From: Alphaproteobacteria bacterium
GTDB lineage: Bacteria; Pseudomonadota; Alphaproteobacteria; Reyranellales; Reyranellaceae
Reading direction: 5' to 3'
Assembly: GCA_017307275.1 (NCBI GenBank)
Contig: JAFKFK010000038.1
Location: forward strand, 1 to 56,691
DNA: 56,691 nucleotides
A program made the translations under genes and the position numbers. Positions 8,952 through 17,445 of this stretch are shown piece by piece. Below the pieces are notes generated by a model, which worked only from the letters and a program-made list of their open reading frames with translations, was not told the DNA's origin and made no database searches. The number at the start of each line of letters is the position of its first letter. Within the stretch, counting starts at the first letter, position 1.

Positions 8952-9710
8952 ATGGCTGGCCATTCCCAATTCAAGAACATCATGCACCGCAAGGGTCGTC
9001 AGGACGCTGTGCGGGCCAAGATTTTTACCAAGCTGATCCGAGAGATCACGACCGCCGCCCGTCTGGGCGCGGCCGATCCGGCGTCCAATCCGCGATTGCG
9101 CGCCGCGATGATCGCGGCGCGCGAAGCGAACATGACGCGCGATACGATCGACCGGGCGATCAAGCGTGGCGCGGGTTCGGATGCTGACGCGAACTACGAC
9201 GAGGTCCGCTACGAGGGCTACGGTCCGGCGGGCGTCGCGTTGATCGTCGAGGCGCTGACCAACAATCGCAACCGCACGGCCGGCGAAGTGCGGTCGAGCT
9301 TCTCCAAGCACGGCGGCAATCTGGGCGAGTCCAACAGCGTCTCGTTCATGTTCGACCGGCTGGGTGAGTTCCGTTTCCCGCTGTCGGTCGGCACGGCCGA
9401 CGAGGTGCTGGAAAAGGCGATCGACGCCGGCGCCGACGACGTGGTGAGCGGCGAGGGCGAGGGGGCAGTCCACGAGATCTACTGCGCCCAGGAGAACTTC
9501 AGTTCGGTACGCGAAGCACTGGAAAAGTCGCTCGGCCAGCCGACTGCCGCCAAGCTGATGTGGCGGCCCAAGACGACGGCGCCGGTCGAGGGTGAAACGG
9601 TGCAGACCCTGCTCGATCTGATCGCGGCACTCGAAGACAACGACGACGTCCAGAACGTCTACGCCAATTTCGAGGTGTCGGACGACGCTCTGGCCAAGTT
9701 CGCGGCCTGA
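8952..9710 (+). CDS. yebC: YebC/PmpR family regulator or translation factor
   Basis: 252-residue cytoplasmic protein of the YebC/TACO1 family, which binds DNA as a regulator in some species and helps ribosomes through difficult stretches in others. The N-terminus MAGHSQFKNIMHRKGRQDA is diagnostic, followed by KIFTKLIREI, the RAIKRG segment and VRYEGYGP. Length is normal. The gene sits just upstream of ruvC, its usual place. The preceding tandem terminators imply its own promoter in 8858-8951; I see no convincing boxes there. Confidence 0.95.
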   Translation: MAGHSQFKNIMHRKGRQDAVRAKIFTKLIREITTAARLGAADPASNPRLRAAMIAAREANMTRDTIDRAIKRGAGSDADANYDEVRYEGYGPAGVALIVEALTNNRNRTAGEVRSSFSKHGGNLGESNSVSFMFDRLGEFRFPLSVGTADEVLEKAIDAGADDVVSGEGEGAVHEIYCAQENFSSVREALEKSLGQPTAAKLMWRPKTTAPVEGETVQTLLDLIAALEDNDDVQNVYANFEVSDDALAKFAA

Positions 9711-9720
9711 GCCAGGCGGG

Positions 9721-10224
9721 ATGAGACTGATCGGCCTCGATCCAGGGCTGCGGCTGACCGGCTGGGGGGTGATCGACGTCGAGGGCAACAGGCTGCGCCA
9801 TGTGGCCCATGGCGTCATCAAGGTGGCGACGACGGGTAGCCTGGCGGAGCGGCTGAATGAACTGTTCGACGGTGTCGCTGCCGTCGTCGAGGCGCAGCGG
9901 CCGGGCGAGGCTGCGGTCGAGGAGACCTTCGTGAACGTCAATCCGGGTTCGACGTTGAAGCTCGGTCAGGCGCGCGGCGTGGTGCTGCTGGCGCCGGCGC
10001 GGGCAGGTCTGCCGGTCTACGAATATGCCGCTAACCTCGTGAAGAAATCTGTGGTGGGCGCGGGCCATGCCGACAAGCACCAGATCGCCATGATGGTCGG
10101 CCGCCTGCTGCCGGGTGTCGATGCCACTGCCGACGCCGCGGACGCTCTCGCCGTCGCGATCTGCCACGCCCATCACCGTGCCCATCGCCAACTGGCGGCG
10201 CGACGCATCGAGGCCGCCCAATGA
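9721..10224 (+). CDS. ruvC: Crossover junction endodeoxyribonuclease RuvC
   Basis: Resolves Holliday junctions by paired nicks on the RuvAB-bound junction. 167 residues. Of the four acidic catalytic residues, Asp7 (IGLDPGLRLTGWG), the Glu in AVEETFVN and the C-terminal Asp pair in DATADAADALAVAICHAHH are all visible. It starts 10 nt after yebC and 10 nt before ruvA, so yebC-ruvC-ruvA-ruvB form one operon. Confidence 0.96.
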   Translation: MRLIGLDPGLRLTGWGVIDVEGNRLRHVAHGVIKVATTGSLAERLNELFDGVAAVVEAQRPGEAAVEETFVNVNPGSTLKLGQARGVVLLAPARAGLPVYEYAANLVKKSVVGAGHADKHQIAMMVGRLLPGVDATADAADALAVAICHAHHRAHRQLAARRIEAAQ

Positions 10225-10234
10225 TCGCCAATCC

Positions 10235-10849
10235 ATGATCGCCAAGCTGAAGGGCCAGGTCGATTCGGTCGACACCGACAGCGCCGTCATCGATGTCGGC
10301 GGCGTCGGCTATCTCGTCTCCGCCTCGGCCCGCACCTTGCGCGATCTCGCCGTCGGCGGGCCGGCGACGATGCTGGTCGAGACCATCGTGCGCGAGGACG
10401 CGATTGCGCTCTACGGCTTCCTCGAGACGGCAGAGCGCGACTGGTTCCGCATCCTGACGACCGTGCAGGGCGTGGGTGCCAGGGTGGCGCTTTCGATCCT
10501 CTCGACCCTGGCGCCCGACGAGATCGCCCGGGCGATTGCCGCCCAGGATCGCGCCACGCTCAGCCGGCCGGCGGGCGTCGGACCAAAGCTCGCCGCGCGC
10601 CTCGCGACCGAGTTGAAGGACAAGGCCGCCGCCTTCGGCGTGGCGCCCGCCACGGCAACGCCGGCCAACGCCAACAGCCCGGCGGCGACGGGCGGCTCGG
10701 TCAACGAAGATGCCGTCTCGGCGCTGGTCAATCTTGGCTACAAGCGGGTCGAGGCCTTCGGGGCCGTGGCGCGCGTGACGCAGAGGCTGGGGGGTGAAGC
10801 GAAGCTCGATGCCGTGATCCGGGCCGGCCTGCAGGAGCTTGCGCGATGA
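10235..10849 (+). CDS. ruvA: Holliday junction branch migration protein RuvA
   Basis: Binds four-way junctions as a tetramer and loads the RuvB motor. 204 residues: N-terminal OB fold (MIAKLKGQVDSVDTD, VIDVGGVGYLV), helix-hairpin-helix DNA-binding repeats (LTTVQGVGARVALSILS and RPAGVGPKLAARLATELKDK), an Ala/Pro linker around NANSPAATGG, and a C-terminal RuvB-binding domain ending LQELAR. The ATG at 10235 is used; an ATG at 10221 heads another frame that stops at once. Stop and ruvB start overlap as ATGA. Confidence 0.96.
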   Translation: MIAKLKGQVDSVDTDSAVIDVGGVGYLVSASARTLRDLAVGGPATMLVETIVREDAIALYGFLETAERDWFRILTTVQGVGARVALSILSTLAPDEIARAIAAQDRATLSRPAGVGPKLAARLATELKDKAAAFGVAPATATPANANSPAATGGSVNEDAVSALVNLGYKRVEAFGAVARVTQRLGGEAKLDAVIRAGLQELAR

Positions 10850-11913
10850 ATGCCCAGTTGGGACAGGGGCCGGAGCGGCTCGTCGCACCCAAGCGCATCG
10901 AAGAGGATGCCGCAGAGTTGGCGCTGCGGCCGCAGACGCTCGACGACTTCATCGGCCAGAAGCAGGTTCGCGAGAACCTCAAGGTCTTCATCGCGGCGGC
11001 CAAGTCGCGCGGCGAGGCGCTGGATCATGTCCTGCTGCACGGTCCGCCGGGGCTCGGCAAGACGACGATGGCGCAGATCGTCGCCCGCGAGATGGGCGTG
11101 GGCTTTCGTGCGACGTCGGGGCCGGTGATCCAGAAGGCCGGCGATCTTGCCGCCCAGCTCACCAACCTGCAGCCGCACGATGTGCTCTTCATCGACGAGA
11201 TCCATCGTCTCAATCCTGCAATCGAAGAGGTCCTCTATCCGGCGATGGAGGATTTCCAGCTCGACCTGATGATCGGCGAGGGGCCGGCGGCGCGCTCCGT
11301 GCGCATCGAGCTGCCTCCGTTCACCCTGGTCGGCGCCACCACGCGCTCGGGCCTGATGACACGGCCGCTGCGCGAGCGCTTCGGCATTCCGCTGCGCATG
11401 GTGTTCTACGAACCGGCTGAACTAGAGACGATCGTCCAGCGCGCCGCGCGCGTACTCAAGATGCAGATGGCCAAGGACGGTGGGGCCGAGATCGCCAAGC
11501 GCTCCCGCGGCACGCCGCGCGTCGCCAACCGTCTGTTGCGCCGCGTGCGCGACTTCGCGGCGGTCGGCGGCAACGCCACGGTCGATGCCAAGGTGGCCGA
11601 TGCGGCGCTGATCCGCCTCGAAATCGACGGCCGCGGTCTCGACACCATGGATCGCCGCTACCTCGCCTGCATCGCCGAGAATTACGGCGGCGGGCCGGTG
11701 GGCGCCGAGACGCTGGCGGCGGCACTGGCCGAGCAGCGCGACGTGATCGAAGACGTGATCGAGCCCTATCTGATGCAGCTCGGCCTGCTGATGCGCACGC
11801 CGCGCGGCCGCCTGCTCTCGGAGGCGGGCTATCGCCATCTCGGTATCGCGGTGCCGAAGGCGCAGAAGCAGCAGCTCGACCTGCTGAATGGGGCGTCGGA
11901 GGAGGAGGGATGA
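10846..11913 (+). CDS. ruvB: Holliday junction branch migration helicase RuvB
   Basis: AAA+ hexameric motor that drives branch migration with RuvA. 355 residues, usual length. Motifs: RPQTLDDFIGQ, Walker A HGPPGLGKTT, Walker B VLFIDEIHRL, sensor 1 LVGATTRSG, arginine finger region RPLRERFGIPLRM, and the C-terminal winged helix with TPRGR. Overlaps ruvA and ybgC by 4 nt each (ATGA), showing translational coupling. Confidence 0.97.
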   Translation: MNAQLGQGPERLVAPKRIEEDAAELALRPQTLDDFIGQKQVRENLKVFIAAAKSRGEALDHVLLHGPPGLGKTTMAQIVAREMGVGFRATSGPVIQKAGDLAAQLTNLQPHDVLFIDEIHRLNPAIEEVLYPAMEDFQLDLMIGEGPAARSVRIELPPFTLVGATTRSGLMTRPLRERFGIPLRMVFYEPAELETIVQRAARVLKMQMAKDGGAEIAKRSRGTPRVANRLLRRVRDFAAVGGNATVDAKVADAALIRLEIDGRGLDTMDRRYLACIAENYGGGPVGAETLAAALAEQRDVIEDVIEPYLMQLGLLMRTPRGRLLSEAGYRHLGIAVPKAQKQQLDLLNGASEEEG

Positions 11914-12401
11914 GGCTGCCCACTTCCGGAACGATCGACGGCGGCGTCCACGTCCTGCCGCTTCGCGTCTACTACGAAGACACCGACGCCGCGGGCATCG
12001 TCTATTACGCCAACTGGCTGCGCTTCCTCGAACGCGGGCGTACCGAGCTGCTGCGGCTGCTCGGCCAGGAACATTCGGCATTGCGCGATGAACGCGGAAT
12101 CAATTGGGTCGTGCGTCGTTGTGCCATCGATTACCTGAAGCCCGCCCGGTTGGACGATACGGTCGAGATCGTCACGAGCTGCGGCGAAATGCGTGGCGCT
12201 TCGCTGGACATGCTCCAGCACGCGCGCCGCGGTGAAGAAACCCTGGTCCGCGCCGAACTTGTCGTTGCCTGCATGGGCGATGGCGGTCGGCCGGTCCGAT
12301 TGCCGCCGCACGTGCGGACTGCCTTGGCCCAGGTCGCTGTGAGCGGGGAGCCCGTCGGGTCTCCCAGCGGCTCGCCCCGCTCGCGCCATATTCGGATATA
12401 A
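11910..12401 (+). CDS. ybgC: Tol-Pal-associated acyl-CoA thioesterase YbgC
   Basis: Hot-dog fold thioesterase of 163 residues acting on acyl-CoA or acyl-ACP at the inner membrane; the first gene of the tol-pal cluster. The catalytic stretch YYEDTDAAGIVYYANWLRFL has the active Asp. The tail after about residue 140 (Gly/Ser/Pro/Arg rich) is longer than in E. coli and probably unstructured. Coupled to ruvB by ATGA; tolQ follows after 25 nt with its own ribosome site. Confidence 0.93.
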   Translation: MRLPTSGTIDGGVHVLPLRVYYEDTDAAGIVYYANWLRFLERGRTELLRLLGQEHSALRDERGINWVVRRCAIDYLKPARLDDTVEIVTSCGEMRGASLDMLQHARRGEETLVRAELVVACMGDGGRPVRLPPHVRTALAQVAVSGEPVGSPSGSPRSRHIRI

Positions 12402-12426
12402 CCCTTGGATAAACGGAGAAACTAAA

Positions 12427-13161
12427 ATGGACGCGTTTGCGCAGGTCGCCGGTGCCCCCCTCGGCGGCGGCACAGGGTCGATCGACATGTCCGTGTACGG
12501 CCTGTTCATGCAGGCCGACTGGGTCGTTAAGGCGATCATGATCCTGCTCTTGCTGGCTTCATTCTGGTCGTGGGCGATCATCTTCGAGAAGGTGTTGCGG
12601 TTGCGCTCGCTGAAGCGCAGCGCCCAGGCCTTCGAGGATACGTTCTGGTCGGGCGTGTCGCTGGAGGATCTCTACGATCGCGTCGGCGGCAAGCCGGACG
12701 ATCCCATGTCGAGCATCTTCTCGGCCGCGATGCGCGAATGGCGGCGTTCGGTGTCCAAGGGCCTGGCGGCGAGCGCCACGGCGCGTGCAGCACTCCGCCA
12801 GCGCATCGAGCAGGTGATGAGCGTCACCATCCAGCGCGAGATGGAGGCGATCGAAAAGCGGCTCGGCTTCCTGGCGACGGTCGGCGCCAACGCCACCTTC
12901 GTCGGTCTGTTCGGCACGGTGTGGGGCATCATGAACAGCTTCAGCCATATCGCCCAGTCGAAGAACACCTCGCTCGCGGTCGTGGCGCCCGGCATCTCCG
13001 AGGCGCTGTTCGCCACTGCCATCGGCCTGGTCGCTGCCATCCCGGCGGCCGGCGCCTACAACATCCTGTCGGGCCAGGTCTCGCGCTACGCCCAGCAGCT
13101 CGAAGCCTTCGCCGGTGAGTTCATCACCATCCTGTCGCGTCAGCTCGAGGAACAGGTCTGA
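12427..13161 (+). CDS. tolQ: Tol-Pal system protein TolQ
   Basis: Inner-membrane ion-channel subunit that, with TolR, uses the proton motive force to energise TolA during outer-membrane constriction. 244 residues with three membrane helices near residues 33-53, 146-170 and 188-213. The helix after RLGFLATVGANATFVGLFGT and the ALFATAIGLVAAIPA helix are the typical MotA/TolQ/ExbB core. ACGGAGAA precedes the ATG. Its stop overlaps the tolR start by 1 nt. Confidence 0.96.
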   Translation: MDAFAQVAGAPLGGGTGSIDMSVYGLFMQADWVVKAIMILLLLASFWSWAIIFEKVLRLRSLKRSAQAFEDTFWSGVSLEDLYDRVGGKPDDPMSSIFSAAMREWRRSVSKGLAASATARAALRQRIEQVMSVTIQREMEAIEKRLGFLATVGANATFVGLFGTVWGIMNSFSHIAQSKNTSLAVVAPGISEALFATAIGLVAAIPAAGAYNILSGQVSRYAQQLEAFAGEFITILSRQLEEQV

Positions 13162-13721
13162 TGGCGGGCATCATCCCGGCTCCCGGCGCGGGATCGACCG
13201 GCAGCAAGTTCCGGCGACGGGGCTACACACCGATTGCCGACATCAACGTGACGCCGCTGGTCGACGTCATGCTGGTGTTGCTGATCATCTTCATGATCAC
13301 CGCGCCGCTGCTGCAGGTTGGCGTGCCGGTCGATCTGCCCAAGACCAGCGCCCAGCAGGTCGGCGGCAAGGACGAGCCTCTGGTCGTGTCGGTGAATTCG
13401 CAGGGCGAGGTCTTCCTCGGCGAGACGAAGTACGACATCGCCGAACTCGGCGCCAAGCTCAAGGCGGTGCACGAGGAGAAGCCCGACCAGCGCGTGTTCA
13501 TGCGCGGCGACAAGGCGGTCGACTACGGCAAGATGATGGAAGTGATGGGCGTGGTGATCGAAAGCGGCTTCCGCCAGCTCGGTTTGCTCGGCGAGCAGGC
13601 GCAGGCGCTCGGCAAGGGTATGGGAACGGTGAGCCCGGCCCCCGCCCAGCAGCCGGCGCCCGCCGCGCCGCGTGGACAACCCGCGCCCGCGCCGACACCC
13701 GCTCCGACGCCGCGGCGTTAA
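13161..13721 (+). CDS. tolR: Tol-Pal system protein TolR with proline-rich tail
   Basis: Partner of TolQ, a single-pass inner-membrane protein with a periplasmic dimer domain. 186 residues, longer than the usual 140-150. The membrane helix after INVTPLVDVMLVLLIIFMI carries the essential Asp35 that protonates during the cycle. The periplasmic domain ends near residue 153; beyond that lies a low-complexity Pro/Ala/Gln tail that could contact peptidoglycan or partner proteins. Start overlaps tolQ stop. Confidence 0.95.
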   Translation: MAGIIPAPGAGSTGSKFRRRGYTPIADINVTPLVDVMLVLLIIFMITAPLLQVGVPVDLPKTSAQQVGGKDEPLVVSVNSQGEVFLGETKYDIAELGAKLKAVHEEKPDQRVFMRGDKAVDYGKMMEVMGVVIESGFRQLGLLGEQAQALGKGMGTVSPAPAQQPAPAAPRGQPAPAPTPAPTPRR

Positions 13722-13742
13722 TCGAGGGAGACGCAGCGCAGG

Positions 13743-14696
13743 ATGTTCGACCGTCACCCCGCCAGCCTGGAGATGCGCACACCGGCCGTCGTGTCGGCGA
13801 TGGTGCATGTCTTCGTGCTGGGGGCGGCAATCCTCAATCTCGAGTTCTTCAGCAAGCCACCGCTGATGGAGCCCGAGCCGGTGATGGTCGAGTTCGAGGC
13901 GATCGACAAGAAGGCTGCGGCGCCGACGGCGGGCAATCCGCCGCCGCAGCCCAAGGACGCGCCGATCGCCCAGGAGACCACCAAGGCGCCGCCGCCCAAG
14001 ACGGCCGATCCGCCGCCGGCGCCGCCGACGCCCAAGCCGGAAGCTGCAGAAGCCAAGCCGCAGCCGCCCAAGCCCGAGGAGAAGCCGAAGACGGAGGCTG
14101 CGAAGCCGGTCGAGGATCTCGTGGCGATGAAGCCCAAGGAACCGGAGCCGCCCAAGGTCGAGGAGAAGAAGCCGCCCGAGCCGCCGAAGCCTGCCGAGGT
14201 GAAGAAGCCCGAGCCGCCGAAGCCGCCGCCGCCCAAGCCGCAACCTCCGAAGCCGGACCGCGTTGATGCACTTCTGGATGACATCCTGAAGAATAAGCAG
14301 TCGAACCAGAAGGTGCAGACACCTGAGCAACAGCCCAAGCCGGTGCAGCAGATAACGCGCCAGGCACCTGCCGCGCCGAATCTTGCTGCCGTCGTCACGG
14401 CGAGCGAGATCGAAGGCGTGCGTCAGAAGATCAGGCCGTGCTGGAATACGCAGGGCGGCGCGCGTGATCAGGGCATGATCATAACGCTGGTCGTCGACAT
14501 GAATCAGAACGGCACGCCGGTGCAGGCTTCCGTCCGCGACACCGGGCGCTATCAGAGCGATGCGATATTCCGCGCCGCCGCCGATGCCGCGCACCGCGCG
14601 ATCATGAATCCACGCTGCCAGCCCTGGCCGTTGTCACCAGAAAAATTCTCGAGCTGGAAGACGATTACTTTCAACTTCGATCCGCGCGACTATTAG
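13743..14696 (+). CDS. tolA: Tol-Pal system protein TolA
   Basis: Periplasm-spanning link between TolQR and TolB/Pal, 317 residues. A membrane helix at about 14-33 holds the SxxxH motif (Ser19, His22) used to contact TolQ. Residues 38-175 are an extreme Pro/Lys/Glu linker with PPKP and KPEPPKPP repeats, in place of the Ala-rich helix of E. coli TolA. The C-terminal globular domain starts near EIEGVRQKIRPCW and includes VRDTGRYQSDAIFRAAADAA, as in TonB/TolA C-terminal domains. It starts 21 nt after tolR. Confidence 0.93.
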   Translation: MFDRHPASLEMRTPAVVSAMVHVFVLGAAILNLEFFSKPPLMEPEPVMVEFEAIDKKAAAPTAGNPPPQPKDAPIAQETTKAPPPKTADPPPAPPTPKPEAAEAKPQPPKPEEKPKTEAAKPVEDLVAMKPKEPEPPKVEEKKPPEPPKPAEVKKPEPPKPPPPKPQPPKPDRVDALLDDILKNKQSNQKVQTPEQQPKPVQQITRQAPAAPNLAAVVTASEIEGVRQKIRPCWNTQGGARDQGMIITLVVDMNQNGTPVQASVRDTGRYQSDAIFRAAADAAHRAIMNPRCQPWPLSPEKFSSWKTITFNFDPRDY

Positions 14697-14743
14697 ATTC
14701 CCTCACGCTATACAAACCACGCCCCAAGAAGACGAGGTTCGAT

Positions 14744-16063
14744 ATGAAGCTTCCCCGACGATTGACCATGATGGGTGGTGTTGCGCTTGCAGCCGGAGCC
14801 GCGATGCCGGCACGCGCGCAGCTCACGATCGACATGACGCGGCCCTCTTTCGAGCCGGTGCCGATTGCGATCGTCGATTTCAAGGGTGATTCGGTCGGCG
14901 CACAGATGGCGGGCGTCATCCGTAACGACCTTCAGAACTCCGGCCTGTTCCGGGTGATCCCGCAAGGCTCCTACATTCAGCAGAATGTCGACGCTACGTC
15001 GCCGCCGCAGTTTCCGAGCTGGCGCCAGATCGGCGCGGCCGGTCTCGTGGTTGGCCAGGTCGTGCAGTCCGGCGGCAACATCAAGGTCGATTTCCGCCTG
15101 TGGGATGTCGTAGTCGGCCAGCAGGCGACCGGTCTTTCGTTCACCAGCCAGCCGAGCAACTGGCGGCGTCTCGCCCACATCATCGCCGACGCGATCTACA
15201 AGCGCGTGACGGGCGAGGAAGGCTACTTCGACACGCGCGTGGCCTATGTCTCGGAGTCCGGTCCGGGCAACAACCGCACCAAGCGCATCGCCATCATGGA
15301 CCAGGACGGCGCGAACAACCGCTACATCACCGATGGCCGCACCATCGCGCTGACGCCGCGTTTCTCGCCGACCCTGCAGGAAATCGTCTACATGGCGTAC
15401 GGCGAGAACAACACGCCGCCGCGCGTCTATCTGCAGAACGTCGATTCGGGCCGCCGCGAGTTGCTGGGCAACTTCCCCGGCATGAGCTTCGCGCCGCGCT
15501 TCTCGCCCGACGGCACCAAGGTCGTGATGAGCATCTCGGCCGACGGCAACAGCGATCTCTACGAGATGGACGTGCGCGGCCGGCAGCTCCGTCGACTGAC
15601 CAACACGCCGGCCATCGACACCTCGCCGTGCTACTCCAACGACGGCACGCAGATCGTCTTCAACTCCGACCGCGGCGGCGCACAGCAGCTCTACGTCATG
15701 AGTTCGGGCGGCGGCGGGGAGCGGCGCATCAGCTTCGGCGAAGGCCGCTACGCCACGCCGGTCTGGTCGCCGCGCGGCGATTTCATCGCGTTCACCAAGA
15801 TCTCGTCCGGCGGCTTCGGTATCGGCGTGATGCGGCCCGACGGCAGCGGCGAGCGCACGCTGGCCAGCGGCTTCCTCGTCGAAGGTCCGACCTGGGCGCC
15901 GAACGGCCGGGTGATCATGTTCTTCCGCGGACAACCGAGCGGCGGGGGCAGGGCGGGCGCGGTCACCCTGCATCAGGTCGACATCACCGGCCGCTTCGAA
16001 CGTCAGGTGCCGACGCCGACCGATGCCTCGGATCCGGCCTGGTCACCCTTGATTCCGCAATAG
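14744..16063 (+). CDS. tolB: Tol-Pal system beta-propeller protein TolB
   Basis: Periplasmic protein of 439 residues that binds Pal and is released by TolA. A signal peptide (MKLPRRLTMM, hydrophobic core, cleavage near PARAQ) is followed by an N-terminal alpha/beta domain to about residue 170 and a six-bladed propeller with repeated blades such as FSPDGTKVVMSISADGNSDLY and YSNDGTQIVFNSDRGGAQQLY. Length is normal. Two stem-loops lie between it and pal. Confidence 0.96.
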   Translation: MKLPRRLTMMGGVALAAGAAMPARAQLTIDMTRPSFEPVPIAIVDFKGDSVGAQMAGVIRNDLQNSGLFRVIPQGSYIQQNVDATSPPQFPSWRQIGAAGLVVGQVVQSGGNIKVDFRLWDVVVGQQATGLSFTSQPSNWRRLAHIIADAIYKRVTGEEGYFDTRVAYVSESGPGNNRTKRIAIMDQDGANNRYITDGRTIALTPRFSPTLQEIVYMAYGENNTPPRVYLQNVDSGRRELLGNFPGMSFAPRFSPDGTKVVMSISADGNSDLYEMDVRGRQLRRLTNTPAIDTSPCYSNDGTQIVFNSDRGGAQQLYVMSSGGGGERRISFGEGRYATPVWSPRGDFIAFTKISSGGFGIGVMRPDGSGERTLASGFLVEGPTWAPNGRVIMFFRGQPSGGGRAGAVTLHQVDITGRFERQVPTPTDASDPAWSPLIPQ

Positions 16064-16119
16064 CGGAATATATGATCTTTTTTGTCGACCCGAGCGTACC
16101 TGGCGCCCGGGTCGATTTT
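16051..16119 (+). terminator. Two successive stem-loops between tolB and pal (attenuator or processing site)
   Basis: First hairpin: ATTCCGC / GCGGAAT around the tolB stop, followed 7 nt later by TTTTTT. Second: TCGACCCG (16085-16092) / CGGGTCGA (16108-16115) followed by TTTT, ending 7 nt before the AGGGAG of pal. Both look like weak intrinsic terminators inside an operon that should read on, so they probably give partial termination or mark an RNA processing point. Confidence 0.6.
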
Positions 16120-16138
16120 GTCAGGGAGTGGATCGAAT

Positions 16139-16603
16139 ATGCGCATGATCAAGGCTTGGATGGCTATGGCAGCGATGGTTGTCGTCGCGGCCTGCAGCAG
16201 CAACACCAACGACCAGCAGGCGTCAGCCGCGACCACGTCCGTAGCTCCGGGTTCGGTCGGCGACTTCCGTCAGAATGTCGGCGACCGCGTATTTTTCGAC
16301 ACTGACATGTCGACCATCAACGACGAGGGGCGGCAGACGCTCAACCGTCAGGCCGAGTGGCTGAAGAAGTACTCGAACTATCAGGTCACCATCGAAGGTC
16401 ATTGCGACGAGCGCGGCACGCGCGAGTACAACCTGGCCCTCGGCGAGCGGCGCGCCAATTCGGCGCGGCAGTACCTGATTGCTCAGGGTGTCCCGGCCGC
16501 GCGCCTGAAGACCATCAGCTACGGCAAGGAGCGTCCCGATCCGGTTGGCTCCGACGAAGCCGCCTGGGCCCGCAACCGCCGCGCCGTCAGCGCGCTGCAG
16601 TAA
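16139..16603 (+). CDS. pal: Peptidoglycan-associated lipoprotein Pal
   Basis: Outer-membrane lipoprotein of 154 residues that binds the peptide of peptidoglycan and TolB. The signal peptide ends in a lipobox VAAC with lipidated Cys19. The OmpA-like domain starts near residue 45 (VFFDTDMSTI) and has the diaminopimelate-binding stretch GHCDERGTREYNLALGERRA. The ATG at 16139 follows AGGGAG; a second ATG at 16145 is also possible. A strong terminator follows. Confidence 0.96.
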   Translation: MRMIKAWMAMAAMVVVAACSSNTNDQQASAATTSVAPGSVGDFRQNVGDRVFFDTDMSTINDEGRQTLNRQAEWLKKYSNYQVTIEGHCDERGTREYNLALGERRANSARQYLIAQGVPAARLKTISYGKERPDPVGSDEAAWARNRRAVSALQ

Positions 16604-16625
16604 GGGTTTCCAACCTTTTGCACAG

Positions 16626-16658
16626 ACGCCGGTCGCCTCACGACCGGCGTTTTCGTTT
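16626..16658 (+). terminator. Intrinsic terminator after pal
   Basis: Ten-bp perfect stem ACGCCGGTCG / CGACCGGCGT (16626-16635 with 16641-16650), 5-nt loop, then TTTCGTTT. It should separate pal from cpoB, so cpoB probably has its own promoter. Confidence 0.88.
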
Positions 16659-16716
16659 GGAAGCAGGGCGGCCATGCCTGAAAATGGCCGCGTTTGGTGT
16701 GAAACTATTGCCGGCC

Positions 16717-17445
16717 ATGAAGATCATTCCGTCGCGCTTCGCGCTCCTGTCTGCCCTCGTTCTCGCTCTGCCTACGGTTGCTGCCGCGCAGCGTGGCGAT
16801 TCGGTCTATGTCGACGACAGGCTCAATCAGCTCCAGCAGTCGCTCACCATGATGACCGGCCAGATCGAGCAGCTTCAGCATCGCAATGCCCAACTGCAGC
16901 AACAGTTGGAGAAGATGCAGACCGACTACGAGTATCGCATCGAGCAGCTCGAGAAGGGCGGCGGCGGTGCCGGCGGTCGTCCGGCGCCACGCCCCGGCGC
17001 GCAGGCTGCAGCACCCGCAGCGGCGCCAAGCGCCGCTCCGTCGCCCGGCGCCGCCGGCGGCTCGGCCGACCAGCTCTATGACGAAGCCTTCAAGAAGCTG
17101 CAGGACGGCGACTACGCCGGCGCCGAGCGTGGCTTCAAGACGTTCGTGCAGCGCAACCCGCAGAACAAGCTCGCCGGCAACGCGCAGTATTGGTTGGGCG
17201 AGACCTACTACGCCCGCCGCGACTACCAGAACGCGATGACCGCCTTCGCCGAAGGCTACAAGGCCTACAAGGCCAGCCCGAAGGGGCCGGACAATCTGCT
17301 GAAGCTCGGCATCACCATGGCGGCGCTCAACCGCAAGTCCGATGCCTGTGCGGTGTTTGCCCGTTTCAGCCAGGACTATCCGCGCGCCACCGATCTGCAG
17401 AAGCGACGGATCGACCAGGAGCGCCAGAAGAACGGCTGCGGGTGA
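16717..17445 (+). CDS. cpoB: Cell division coordinator CpoB (YbgF)
   Basis: Periplasmic protein of 242 residues linking Tol-Pal with peptidoglycan synthesis at the septum. Signal peptide MKIIPSRFALLSALVLALP ending near AAAQ; a trimerising coiled coil (about 28-70, rich in QLQ heptads); a Gly/Pro/Ala linker; then TPR repeats from about residue 120 (LYDEAFKKLQDGDYAGAERGF, AQYWLGETYYARRDYQNAM). The ATG at 16717 starts the signal peptide exactly; an in-frame ATG at 16684 is an alternative. Stop overlaps the tilS start. Confidence 0.93.
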   Translation: MKIIPSRFALLSALVLALPTVAAAQRGDSVYVDDRLNQLQQSLTMMTGQIEQLQHRNAQLQQQLEKMQTDYEYRIEQLEKGGGGAGGRPAPRPGAQAAAPAAAPSAAPSPGAAGGSADQLYDEAFKKLQDGDYAGAERGFKTFVQRNPQNKLAGNAQYWLGETYYARRDYQNAMTAFAEGYKAYKASPKGPDNLLKLGITMAALNRKSDACAVFARFSQDYPRATDLQKRRIDQERQKNGCG

